Below, piece by piece: positions 1 to 6,369 of a DNA stretch of 14,588 nt; position 1 is the stretch's first letter, and each line of letters opens with the position of its first letter. Source of the stretch: an uncultured Clostridia bacterium (GTDB lineage: Bacteria; Bacillota; Clostridia; TANB77; CAG-508); contig CAQPRV010000042.1 in NCBI GenBank assembly GCA_948857205.1, forward strand, positions 1 through 14,588, in the 5' to 3' direction. Both the position numbers and the translations under genes were made by a program. The notes beneath the pieces were generated by a model, which saw only the letters and a list, made by a program, of their open reading frames with translations, had not been told where the DNA came from and made no database searches.

Positions 1-81
1 ATTTAAAATATTTATTCAAATTCTCGGTTGCCTTACAAATATTAAGAAATTCTAATCATCTAACTGAGCCTCTTTCACGTT

Positions 82-114
82 CAAAACTACACTATTATCC
101 ATAGTGTAGTTTTG
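82..114. terminator. Stem-loop terminator of an upstream gene
   Basis: A perfect 14-bp inverted repeat (arms 82-95 and 101-114, 5-nt loop TATCC) with A-rich left and T-rich right arm ends, the layout of a bidirectional intrinsic terminator. The U-tract is inside the stem and no long T-run follows. It most likely ends a gene lying left of the window. I see no supportable coding region in 1-388. Confidence 0.55.
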
Positions 115-330
115 CCTTGAACATCCCTCATTTTATATGAAAAGAATTTCTAAATATTTTCCAGTTGCATTCGAATTTTCACAAATATTTTAGATATTTT
201 TTTCCCTTATATAAAATAAATACTCACTAAAAAATGAAGATATGTAGGGCTTATATAGCTTAGGACAATATCTATTTAATGAATTATAACCTTCACTTAT
301 AAAAAGTCGAAACTTGAAGTTATAAAATAA

Positions 331-359
331 TTGATATTTAATAAAAAATATGCTATTAT
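331..359 (+). promoter_or_regulatory. aspS promoter (extended -10)
   Basis: TTGATA (331-336), 17-nt spacer, TATTAT (354-359), with TG at 351-352 giving an extended -10. Transcription would start near 366, leaving a leader of only about 23 nt before the ATG at 389. That is too short for a T-box riboswitch, so aspS here is not under T-box control from this promoter. Called by eye from consensus. Confidence 0.65.
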
Positions 360-388
360 ATAAAGCAAAATGAAAATGGAGGAAAAAA

Positions 389-2141
389 ATGTATAGAACA
401 AAAAACTGTGGAGAATTAAACATAAAAGATATAGACACAGAAGTAGAATTAGCTGGATGGATACAAAAAATTAGAAACTTAGGTGGAATGGTCTTTATAG
501 ACTTAAGAGACGAATTTGGTATAACACAAATAGTAATAAATGAAGAAGAGCTTCAAGAACAAGCAAAACAATTAACAACAGAAAGTTGTATCCACATAGT
601 ACGGAAAAGTTGTGGAAAGAAGTAGTAAAAATACAAAAATATCAACAGGAGAAATAGAAATAATAGCAAATAAAATAGAAGTTTTAGGAAAATGTAAGAA
701 CATATTACCCTTTGAAATAAATACAGACCAAGAAGTAAGAGAAGACTTAAGGCTAGAATATAGATTTCTAGATTTAAGAAACGAAAAATTACACAACAAT
801 ATATTATTAAGATCTAAAATTTTAAAAACCCTAAGAAACAAAATGGATGAATTAAATTTTACAGAAATACAAACACCAATTTTAGCAAATTCATCTCCAG
901 AAGGAGCAAGAGACTATTTAGTACCAAGTAGATTAAACCCAGGGGAGTTTTATGCACTTCCACAAGCACCGCAACAATTCAAACAATTACTAATGGTATC
1001 AGGATTTAATAAATACTATCAAATAGCACCATGTTTTAGAGATGAAGATCCAAGGGCAGATAGAGCGCCAGGAGAATTTTACCAATTAGATTTTGAAATG
1101 AGTTTTGCAACACAAGAAGATGTATTTAAAGTAATAGAAGAGGTAATACCATATACTTTCAAAAAATACACTAATTGGAAAGTAGATGAAGGACCATTTA
1201 TAAAAATTCCATATAAAGAAGCAATGGAGAAATATGGAATAGACAAACCAGATTTAAGAAATCCCTTGATAATACAAGATGTAACAGAATTATTTAAAGA
1301 TTCAGAATTTAATGCTTTTAAAAATAAAACAATAAAGATTATAGTAGTAAATAATGGAGCAGAACAAGGAAGAAAGTTCTTTGATAAAATGGGAGAATTT
1401 GCAACAAGTGATGAAGTAGGAGCAAAAGGTTTAGCATGGGCTAAGGTTGAAAAAGAAGGAACAATAGCTGGAGGAATTTCTAAATTTATAACAGAAGAAA
1501 TAAAAGTAAAACTTCAAGAAAAATATAACGTAAAAAATGGAGACAGTATTTTCTTTATAGCAGATGAATATGAAAAGGCACAAAAAATTGCAGGATTAGT
1601 CAGAATAGAATTAGGAAAAAGACTTGACCTAATAGAAAAAGATGTATACAAATTTTGTTTTATAGTAGACTTTCCAATGTATGAATTATCAGATGAAGGA
1701 ACAATTGATTTTAGTCATAACCCATTTTCAATGCCACAAGGAGGATTAGATGCTTTAAATAATAAAAATCCATTAGAAATATTAGCATATCAATATGATT
1801 TAGTATGTAATGGATATGAAATGGCATCAGGAGCAGTAAGAAATCATAGTCCAGAAATAATGGTAAAAGCATTTGAAATAGCAGGATATACGGAAGAAGA
1901 TGTAAAGGATAGATTTGGAGCATTATTTAATGCTTTTCAATATGGAACACCACCACATGCGGGAGCGGCCCCAGGAGTTGATAGACTAGTAATGTTAATA
2001 GCAGATTCACAAAATATAAGAGAAATAATAGCCTTTCCAAAAAACAAAAGAGCAAAAGACCTATTAATGAGGGCACCATCTAAAGTATCAAAAGAACAGT
2101 TAGAAGACGTCCATATTAAATTAGCTACAGAAGAAAAATAA
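389..2141 (+). CDS. aspS: Aspartate-tRNA ligase, split by a +1 frameshift
   Basis: Class II aminoacyl-tRNA synthetase charging tRNA-Asp in the cytoplasm. The frame from ATG 389 (GGAGG 378-382, spacing 6) runs 78 codons to a stop at 623-625. The rest of the protein continues in the +1 frame to 2141. Removing one C (602) gives a 583-residue protein, the normal bacterial length. Visible parts: OB-fold anticodon domain (about 1-105), PEGARDYLVPSR near 170, motif 2 FRDEDPRADR near 216-225, a GAD-type insertion in the middle, and motif 3 GAAPGVDR ending near 532. The 3' part would begin at GTG 612, which has no Shine-Dalgarno and would lack much of the OB fold, so it is unlikely to be a separate gene. 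The enzyme is normally essential, so either the extra base is an error or the ribosome shifts frame here. An intact second copy elsewhere cannot be excluded. Confidence 0.93.
602..605 (+). other. Frameshift site CGG-A in aspS
   Basis: Codon 72 in the zero frame is CGG (602-604), preceded by GTA. Reading on gives a stop six codons later (623-625). Skipping C602 and reading GGA (603-605) as Gly joins HIV to GKVVERSS, restoring a continuous OB-fold sequence. The same CGGA pattern marks the break in the prophage repressor (minus strand, 13386-13383). Confidence 0.85.
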
Positions 2142-2168
2142 ATAAAAAAAGAAAGGAGAAAAAAGAAG

Positions 2169-2435
2169 ATGGAATATAGATTTACACCAAGTGAAAGAGT
2201 ATGTTCTCAAGAAATGATAATAGAAATTGAGGGAGAAATTATAAAAAAAGTAACAATACAAGGAGGATGTGCAGGAAATACAGTAGGAGTATCAAACTTA
2301 ATACAAGGCATGAAAATAGATGAAGCAATAAAAAGACTAAAAGGAATTCCATGTGGAAGGAGAGGAACATCATGTCCAGATCAATTAGCAACTGCACTAG
2401 AAAAAATAAAAGAAGCTAAAAATAATAATAAATAA
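2169..2435 (+). CDS. TSCPD-domain protein, TIGR03905 family
   Basis: 88-residue cytoplasmic protein made almost entirely of a TSCPD domain, named for the GTSCPDQLA motif at residues 66-74. The domain also occurs at the C terminus of some ribonucleotide reductases. The free-standing TIGR03905 proteins have no established function. Four cysteines (C12, C34 in GGCAGN, C62, C69) suggest metal binding, which is inference. It starts 27 nt after aspS with its own AAAGGAG (2152-2158) and is probably cotranscribed. Length and motif order are normal for the family. Confidence 0.85.
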   Translation: MEYRFTPSERVCSQEMIIEIEGEIIKKVTIQGGCAGNTVGVSNLIQGMKIDEAIKRLKGIPCGRRGTSCPDQLATALEKIKEAKNNNK

Positions 2436-2444
2436 TTTAAATTA

Positions 2445-2541
2445 TAGTGTAACACTAAGAAATATCTAAGATATAAAATAAGAGTAATAGATAAAGTTAA
2501 GGTATTTAGAATTAAAATTATCCTAAGTATAAACCTTAACT
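2445..2541. other. Dyad-rich intergenic region before walR
   Basis: Two symmetric elements sit between the TSCPD gene and walR. One is the palindrome TAGTGT-A-ACACTA (2445-2457). The other is a 9-bp inverted repeat (2495-2503 and 2533-2541) with inner complementarity TTTAG/CTAA. Neither is followed by a T-run on the plus strand, so I do not call them terminators. They could be regulator sites or a processed RNA structure. Confidence 0.35.
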
Positions 2542-2572
2542 AAATAAAAAAGAAAATTAGCCAAAAAACTTG

Positions 2573-2578
2573 TATAAT
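2573..2578 (+). promoter_or_regulatory. Probable walR -10 box
   Basis: A consensus TATAAT preceded directly by TG, 64 nt upstream of the walR start. No good -35 lies 16-18 nt upstream, so the promoter may depend on an activator or on the upstream dyads. Called by eye. Confidence 0.4.
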
Positions 2579-2641
2579 AAAAGCATTTATGATATAACTA
2601 AGATATAAAAATAAAGCTAAATATAGAAAGGCGGAATTTTT

Positions 2642-3382
2642 GTGGATAATGAAATTGAAAGAGACACAAGAACTATATTAATAGTAGATGACGAACAACC
2701 AATAGTAGACATATTAGTATACAACTTACAAAAAGAAGGATACAACACAATAGAAGCAAGTGATGGAATAACTGCAATTGATGTAGCACTAGAAAAAAAG
2801 CCAGACTTAATCTTATTAGATATAATGCTACCAAAACTAGATGGATTATCAGTATGTAAAAGAATAAAAAATTCATTAAATGTACCAATAATCATGTTAA
2901 CAGCAAAAGACAGTGAAATTGACAAAATTTTAGGATTAGAATTAGGAGCAGACGATTACATAACAAAGCCATTTAGTGTAAGAGAATTAGTAGCAAGAGT
3001 AAAAGCAAACTTAAGAAAAATAGAAGTAGTAAGCGAAATACAAACAATAAATCAAACAACAGAAGCTAAACAAAAGGAAAACAAAATAGTTGTAGGAGAC
3101 TTACAACTAGATTTAGACAAATTCGAAGTAAAAGTAAGAGGAGAAATAATAGATTTAACACTAAGAGAATTTGAAGTATTAAAATTCTTAGCATCTCAAC
3201 CAGAGCAAGTAGTAACAAGAGAAACACTACTAGAAAAGGTATGGGGATACGAATACTATGGAGATATAAGAACAGTAGATGTTACAGTAAGAAGAATAAG
3301 AGAAAAAATAGAACGAGATACTTCTATGCCAAAAATATTAATGACAAAAAGAGGAGTAGGTTACTACATAGCAGATAAATAG
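2642..3382 (+). CDS. walR: WalR-like OmpR-family response regulator
   Basis: 246-residue two-component response regulator. The receiver domain (about 12-125) has the acidic pair in VDDEQ, the phosphoacceptor Asp in LLDIMLP, the switch Thr in MLTAKDSEIDK and Lys in TKPFS. The C-terminal winged helix (about 148-245) contains LTLREFEVL, VWGYEYYGDIRTVDVTVRR and TKRGVGYY. TAKDSEIDK and the wing sequence are close to WalR/YycF, the essential cell-wall homeostasis regulator of Firmicutes, so I use that name. Closely related PhoP-type regulators cannot be fully excluded. Translation starts at GTG 2642 with AAAGGCGG (2627-2634) 7 nt upstream. No histidine kinase or walH/walI gene follows: the gene ends in a strong hairpin and ispG comes next, so the partner kinase must be elsewhere. 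Confidence 0.85.
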   Translation: MDNEIERDTRTILIVDDEQPIVDILVYNLQKEGYNTIEASDGITAIDVALEKKPDLILLDIMLPKLDGLSVCKRIKNSLNVPIIMLTAKDSEIDKILGLELGADDYITKPFSVRELVARVKANLRKIEVVSEIQTINQTTEAKQKENKIVVGDLQLDLDKFEVKVRGEIIDLTLREFEVLKFLASQPEQVVTRETLLEKVWGYEYYGDIRTVDVTVRRIREKIERDTSMPKILMTKRGVGYYIADK

Positions 3383-3430
3383 AAAATAGAAGTAGACATC
3401 TAGTAATAGATAAGTCTACTTTTATTTTCT
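3381..3430 (+). terminator. walR terminator hairpin
   Basis: A 17-bp stem with one G-U pair (3381-3397 with 3414-3430) begins inside the walR stop codon. Its 3' arm is U-rich (CTTTTATTTTCT). The 16-nt loop can form a further 4-bp ATCT/AGAT helix. It probably ends walR transcription. Confidence 0.65.
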
Positions 3431-3465
3431 ATAATAAGAAAGTCATACTTTCATATTATAGAAAA
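3425..3465 (+). other. Second hairpin overlapping the walR terminator
   Basis: TTTTCTATAATA (3425-3436) pairs perfectly with 3454-3465. An inner GAAAG/CTTTC helix (3438-3442/3448-3452) lies around loop TCATA. The six bases 3425-3430 are also the end of the terminator's 3' arm, so the two hairpins cannot both form completely. This resembles a terminator/antiterminator pair in the leader between walR and ispG. Function is inferred only from pairing. Confidence 0.45.
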
Positions 3466-3605
3466 CTTAATTGTACAGAAATCTTCTGGCGAGAATTTCA
3501 CACATGAACAAATTAATGGAAAGATAAAGAGAAAAGTTAAAATTATGTTAAAGTTAAGGATTTACGATTTGTTCTGTAAATATTAATATAAAAAAGGAAT
3601 AAAAA

Positions 3606-4667
3606 ATGGATAGAGAAAATACAAAACAAATAATGGTAGGAAACGTAGCAATAGGAGGACAAAACAAAGTAGTAATACAATCTATGTGTAACACAAAAAC
3701 AAAAGATGTTGAAGCAACAGTAAACCAAACTCTACAATTACAAGAAGCGGGATGTGAAATAATAAGAGTTGCATGTTTAGACCTAGAAGATGCAAAAGCA
3801 ATAAAAGAAATAAAAAGTAAAATCAATATACCAATTGTAGCTGATATACACTATGATTACAAAATAGCCTTACAAGCCTTAGAAGCAGGAGTTGATAAAG
3901 TAAGAATCAACCCAGGAAACATAGGCTCAGAAGAAAGAGTAAAAATAGTTGTAGAAAAATGTAAAGAAAAAAAAGTACCAATCAGAATAGGAATAAATGG
4001 AGGTTTCTTAGAAAAAGACTTATTAGAGAAAAAAAATGGAAAACCAACTGCAAATGCAATGGTTCAAAGTGCTAGAAGACATATAAACATATTAGAAAAA
4101 CTAGATTTTCATGATTACATGATATCCTTAAAAGCATCTGATATTGACCTATGCATAGAAAGTTATGAAAAGGCATCAAAAGAATTTAATTGTCCATTAC
4201 ATCTAGGGATAACAGAAGCAGGAACAGAATTTAGTGGTACAATAAAATCTAGTATAGGCCTAGGATATTTATTAAGACAAGGAATAGGAGATACAATTAG
4301 AGTTTCACTTTCAGATGATCCAATCAAAGAAATAAAAGTAGTTAAAGAAATATTAAAAGACTGCAAACTTTATAATGAAACGCCAACTTTAATAGCATGT
4401 CCAACATGTGGAAGAACACAAATAGACTTAATTCCAGTAGCAAAACAAATTGAAGAGTTTTTACAAACAATACAATCAAATATCACAGTTGCAGTAATGG
4501 GATGTAGTGTAAATGGACCAGGGGAAGCAAGACAAGCAGATATAGGGATTGCTGGTGGAATAAAGGAAGGTTTACTATTTAAAAAAGGAGAAATAATAAA
4601 AAAAGTAAGTCAAGAAGAAATGGTAAATACACTAAAGCAAGAGATATTAAATATGATAGAAAAATAA
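3606..4667 (+). CDS. ispG: 4-hydroxy-3-methylbut-2-enyl-PP synthase (flavodoxin)
   Basis: 353-residue [4Fe-4S] enzyme of the MEP (non-mevalonate) isoprenoid pathway. It reductively opens methylerythritol cyclodiphosphate to HMBPP. The N-terminal TIM-barrel has IQSMCNTKTKD (24-34), VADIHYDY (78-85) and RINPGNIG (100-107). The C-terminal cluster domain shows C265 and C268 in CPTCGR, C300 in VMGCSVNGPGEA, and Glu307 as the expected fourth ligand, the same spacing as in characterised IspG. Length is that of the short bacterial type without the plant insert. The RBS is a modest AAGGA shortly upstream of ATG 3606. It forms a two-gene operon with ispH (15-nt gap), so the enzymes of the last two pathway steps are made together. 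Confidence 0.96.
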   Translation: MDRENTKQIMVGNVAIGGQNKVVIQSMCNTKTKDVEATVNQTLQLQEAGCEIIRVACLDLEDAKAIKEIKSKINIPIVADIHYDYKIALQALEAGVDKVRINPGNIGSEERVKIVVEKCKEKKVPIRIGINGGFLEKDLLEKKNGKPTANAMVQSARRHINILEKLDFHDYMISLKASDIDLCIESYEKASKEFNCPLHLGITEAGTEFSGTIKSSIGLGYLLRQGIGDTIRVSLSDDPIKEIKVVKEILKDCKLYNETPTLIACPTCGRTQIDLIPVAKQIEEFLQTIQSNITVAVMGCSVNGPGEARQADIGIAGGIKEGLLFKKGEIIKKVSQEEMVNTLKQEILNMIEK

Positions 4668-4682
4668 AAGGAAGATAGATTA

Positions 4683-5561
4683 ATGGAAATAATACTTGGA
4701 AAAACTGCTGGTTTTTGTTTTGGAGTCCAAAGAGCAGTTGAAAGTACGATAAATGAAGTAAATAGTAAAAAAAGTAAAATCTATTGTTTAGGAGAATTAA
4801 CACATAATAAACAAGTAATAGATAAAATAGAAAAAATGGGAGTAGAATTTATTGATGATTATAATCAAATAGACGATACCAATTCTAAATTAATAATTAG
4901 AGCTCATGGAATTCCAAATTATATTTATCATAAATTAGAAAAAAAAGGAATAGAAATAAAAGACTTTACATGTCCAAAAGTTACTAGGGTTCATAAAATA
5001 GCTTGGAAATATGCTAAAAATGATTATTTTATATTTTTATGTGGAAAAAATGATCATCCAGAAATTATAGGTACAATAAGTTACTGTGGAAATAATTATT
5101 TTATTATAGAAGAAGAAAGTGACTTGGAAGAAGCAATTAAAAATTATGAAAAAAGCAAACTAAAAAAAGCCTTAATTATAGCACAAACTACTTTTAGTGT
5201 AAAAAAATTTACTGATATACAAAATAAAATAAAAGAAAGATTAGGAAAAAGTAAAATTATAGTAAAAAATACAATATGTAGAGCAACAGAACTAAGGCAA
5301 AAAGAAACAGATGAAATATCAAAAAACGTTGATTGTATGATTATAATAGGTGGAAAAAACAGTTCAAACACTAATAAATTGTTTGAAATATCTAAGAAAA
5401 ACTGTAATATTGCATATCATATTGAAACACCTGAAGAATTAAATTATGAAGAAATTGAAAAGTATAATAAAATAGGAATAATGGCAGGAGCATCTACTCC
5501 AAAAGAAAGTATAGAACAATTAGTAAAAATATTAGAAAGAAAAGAAGGTATAAAAATATAG
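4683..5561 (+). CDS. ispH: 4-hydroxy-3-methylbut-2-enyl diphosphate reductase
   Basis: 292-residue iron-sulfur enzyme that turns HMBPP, the IspG product, into IPP and DMAPP. Cluster cysteines are C12 (GFCFGV), C97 (FTCPKV) and C199 (NTICRAT). Active-site residues H41 (GELTHN), H75 (RAHG), H125 and E126 (HPE), the QTTFS segment (168-172), and C-terminal SSNT and GASTP motifs are all present. It has no fused S1 domain, unlike some clostridial versions. The GGAAG just before ATG 4683 is a weak RBS, and translation may be helped by coupling to ispG. The stop codon lies in the loop of the operon terminator. Confidence 0.96.
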   Translation: MEIILGKTAGFCFGVQRAVESTINEVNSKKSKIYCLGELTHNKQVIDKIEKMGVEFIDDYNQIDDTNSKLIIRAHGIPNYIYHKLEKKGIEIKDFTCPKVTRVHKIAWKYAKNDYFIFLCGKNDHPEIIGTISYCGNNYFIIEEESDLEEAIKNYEKSKLKKALIIAQTTFSVKKFTDIQNKIKERLGKSKIIVKNTICRATELRQKETDEISKNVDCMIIIGGKNSSNTNKLFEISKKNCNIAYHIETPEELNYEEIEKYNKIGIMAGASTPKESIEQLVKILERKEGIKI

Positions 5562-5581
5562 TAATACCTTCTGATTTTTTT
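5543..5581 (+). terminator. ispG-ispH operon terminator overlapping the ispH stop
   Basis: Perfect 9-bp stem AGAAGGTAT/ATACCTTCT (5543-5551 with 5564-5572), a 12-nt loop holding the ispH stop (5559-5561), then GA and seven T (5575-5581). A standard intrinsic terminator placed inside the coding end. Confidence 0.85.
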
Positions 5582-5624
5582 GTCGAAAAATGCGATGAAA
5601 AATGTCAAAATATAAAAAAAAATA

Positions 5625-5654
5625 TTGACAAACAATAGGAATAGCAAATATACT
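5625..5654 (+). promoter_or_regulatory. Promoter of the Rpn-type nuclease gene
   Basis: TTGACA (5625-5630), 18-nt spacer, TATACT (5649-5654): close to sigma-A consensus. The AAGGAGG at 5686-5692 follows, but is an unusually long 16 nt from ATG 5709. An in-frame TAA at 5703-5705 rules out any start nearer the RBS in this frame. Confidence 0.65.
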
Positions 5655-5708
5655 TTAAGAAATTATATAATTTAAATTTCAATACAAGGAGGATAATTTT
5701 TTTAATCA

Positions 5709-6347
5709 ATGAATAGAAGTTTTATTTCAAATAGTAACTTTGTACTAAGAAAAGTTTTAAATCAAGAAAAAAATTTAGATATAATAAAAGATTTTATAGA
5801 AGCCTTTTTAAATATTAAAATAGAAGAAATACATTTAAATCCCTATTTAAAAAGTAAAGAAAAGTATTTACCATCAGAAGAAAAATTTGGAGTAGCAGAT
5901 GTCAGAATAAAAACAACTAAAGAAAAAGAAATAAATATTGGGATTCAAATAATAGATGGATATTATATAAAAAATAAAATGTTAATATATTATGCACAAA
6001 TTCACAAAAACCAGTTAGAACATAAGCATAATACAAAAATAGAAAAGACAATTACAATAAATATATTAGATTTCAAATATTTTAAATCAAAAAAATATCA
6101 TAAAAGAATATTAATAAAAAGTAATCCAGACAAAGAAGGAAAAATAGAGATCTATGAAATGCATGTCATAGAATTACCAAAGTTTAATGAAAATATAGTA
6201 TCAAGCTTTAATAAAGAAAGTGCTTGGATAATATATATGTTAGGAAACAAAAAGGACTATATAAACAAAATACTAAAAAAGTATGAAAAAATAAAAAAAT
6301 TAGATAGTTTATTAGATGAATATTGGAAAAATGAAAAAATGGACTGA
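5709..6347 (+). CDS. Rpn/PD-(D/E)XK transposase-like nuclease, probably inactive
   Basis: 212 residues resembling the PDDEXK-type putative transposases (PF12784, Rpn-like), which contain a restriction-endonuclease-like fold and in studied members promote RecA-independent DNA exchange. Family features: an N-terminal FVLRKVL...DFIEAFL helix region (12-33), catalytic Asp64 in VADVRIK, Gln80 in NIGIQI, then MLIYYAQIHKNQL (91-103) and NILDFKYF (118-125). The family normally has Glu-x-Gln; here it is Gly78-Ile-Gln80, so the metal-binding Glu seems lost (GGG codon, one base from GAG). It stands alone with its own promoter between the ispGH operon and a convergent PBP gene. It is shorter than many relatives. 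It may be a decaying selfish gene or a non-catalytic derivative. Confidence 0.75.
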   Translation: MNRSFISNSNFVLRKVLNQEKNLDIIKDFIEAFLNIKIEEIHLNPYLKSKEKYLPSEEKFGVADVRIKTTKEKEINIGIQIIDGYYIKNKMLIYYAQIHKNQLEHKHNTKIEKTITINILDFKYFKSKKYHKRILIKSNPDKEGKIEIYEMHVIELPKFNENIVSSFNKESAWIIYMLGNKKDYINKILKKYEKIKKLDSLLDEYWKNEKMD

Positions 6348-6360
6348 TCATAATCAGCCC
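6327..6360 (-). terminator. Terminator of the class B PBP gene
   Basis: Read on the minus strand: an 8-bp stem with one mismatch (6353-6360 with 6341-6348), 4-nt loop, then a T-rich tail (ATTTTTTCATTTTT, complement of 6327-6340). It lies just past the PBP stop (6370-6372) and overlaps the end of the converging nuclease gene. On the plus strand no T-run follows, so it serves the PBP gene. Confidence 0.7.
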
Positions 6361-6369
6361 ATAAAACAA

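Noticed and set aside
120..388. T-box riboswitch before aspS
   Set aside because: No T-box core sequence or terminator/antiterminator pair seen, and the likely transcript leader is only about 23 nt.
190..438. Minus-strand reading frame over the aspS leader
   Set aside because: Low-complexity F/Y/I-rich product typical of antisense AT-rich DNA; it overlaps the aspS promoter and start.
612..2141. A separate gene starting at GTG 612
   Set aside because: No Shine-Dalgarno, and the protein would lack most of the OB-fold. The upstream frame supplies precisely the missing part, so it is one frameshifted aspS.
5581..5587. Spo0A box TGTCGAA before the nuclease gene
   Set aside because: A 7-base match in intergenic DNA is expected by chance, and it lies about 40 bp upstream of a normal sigma-A promoter with no other support.
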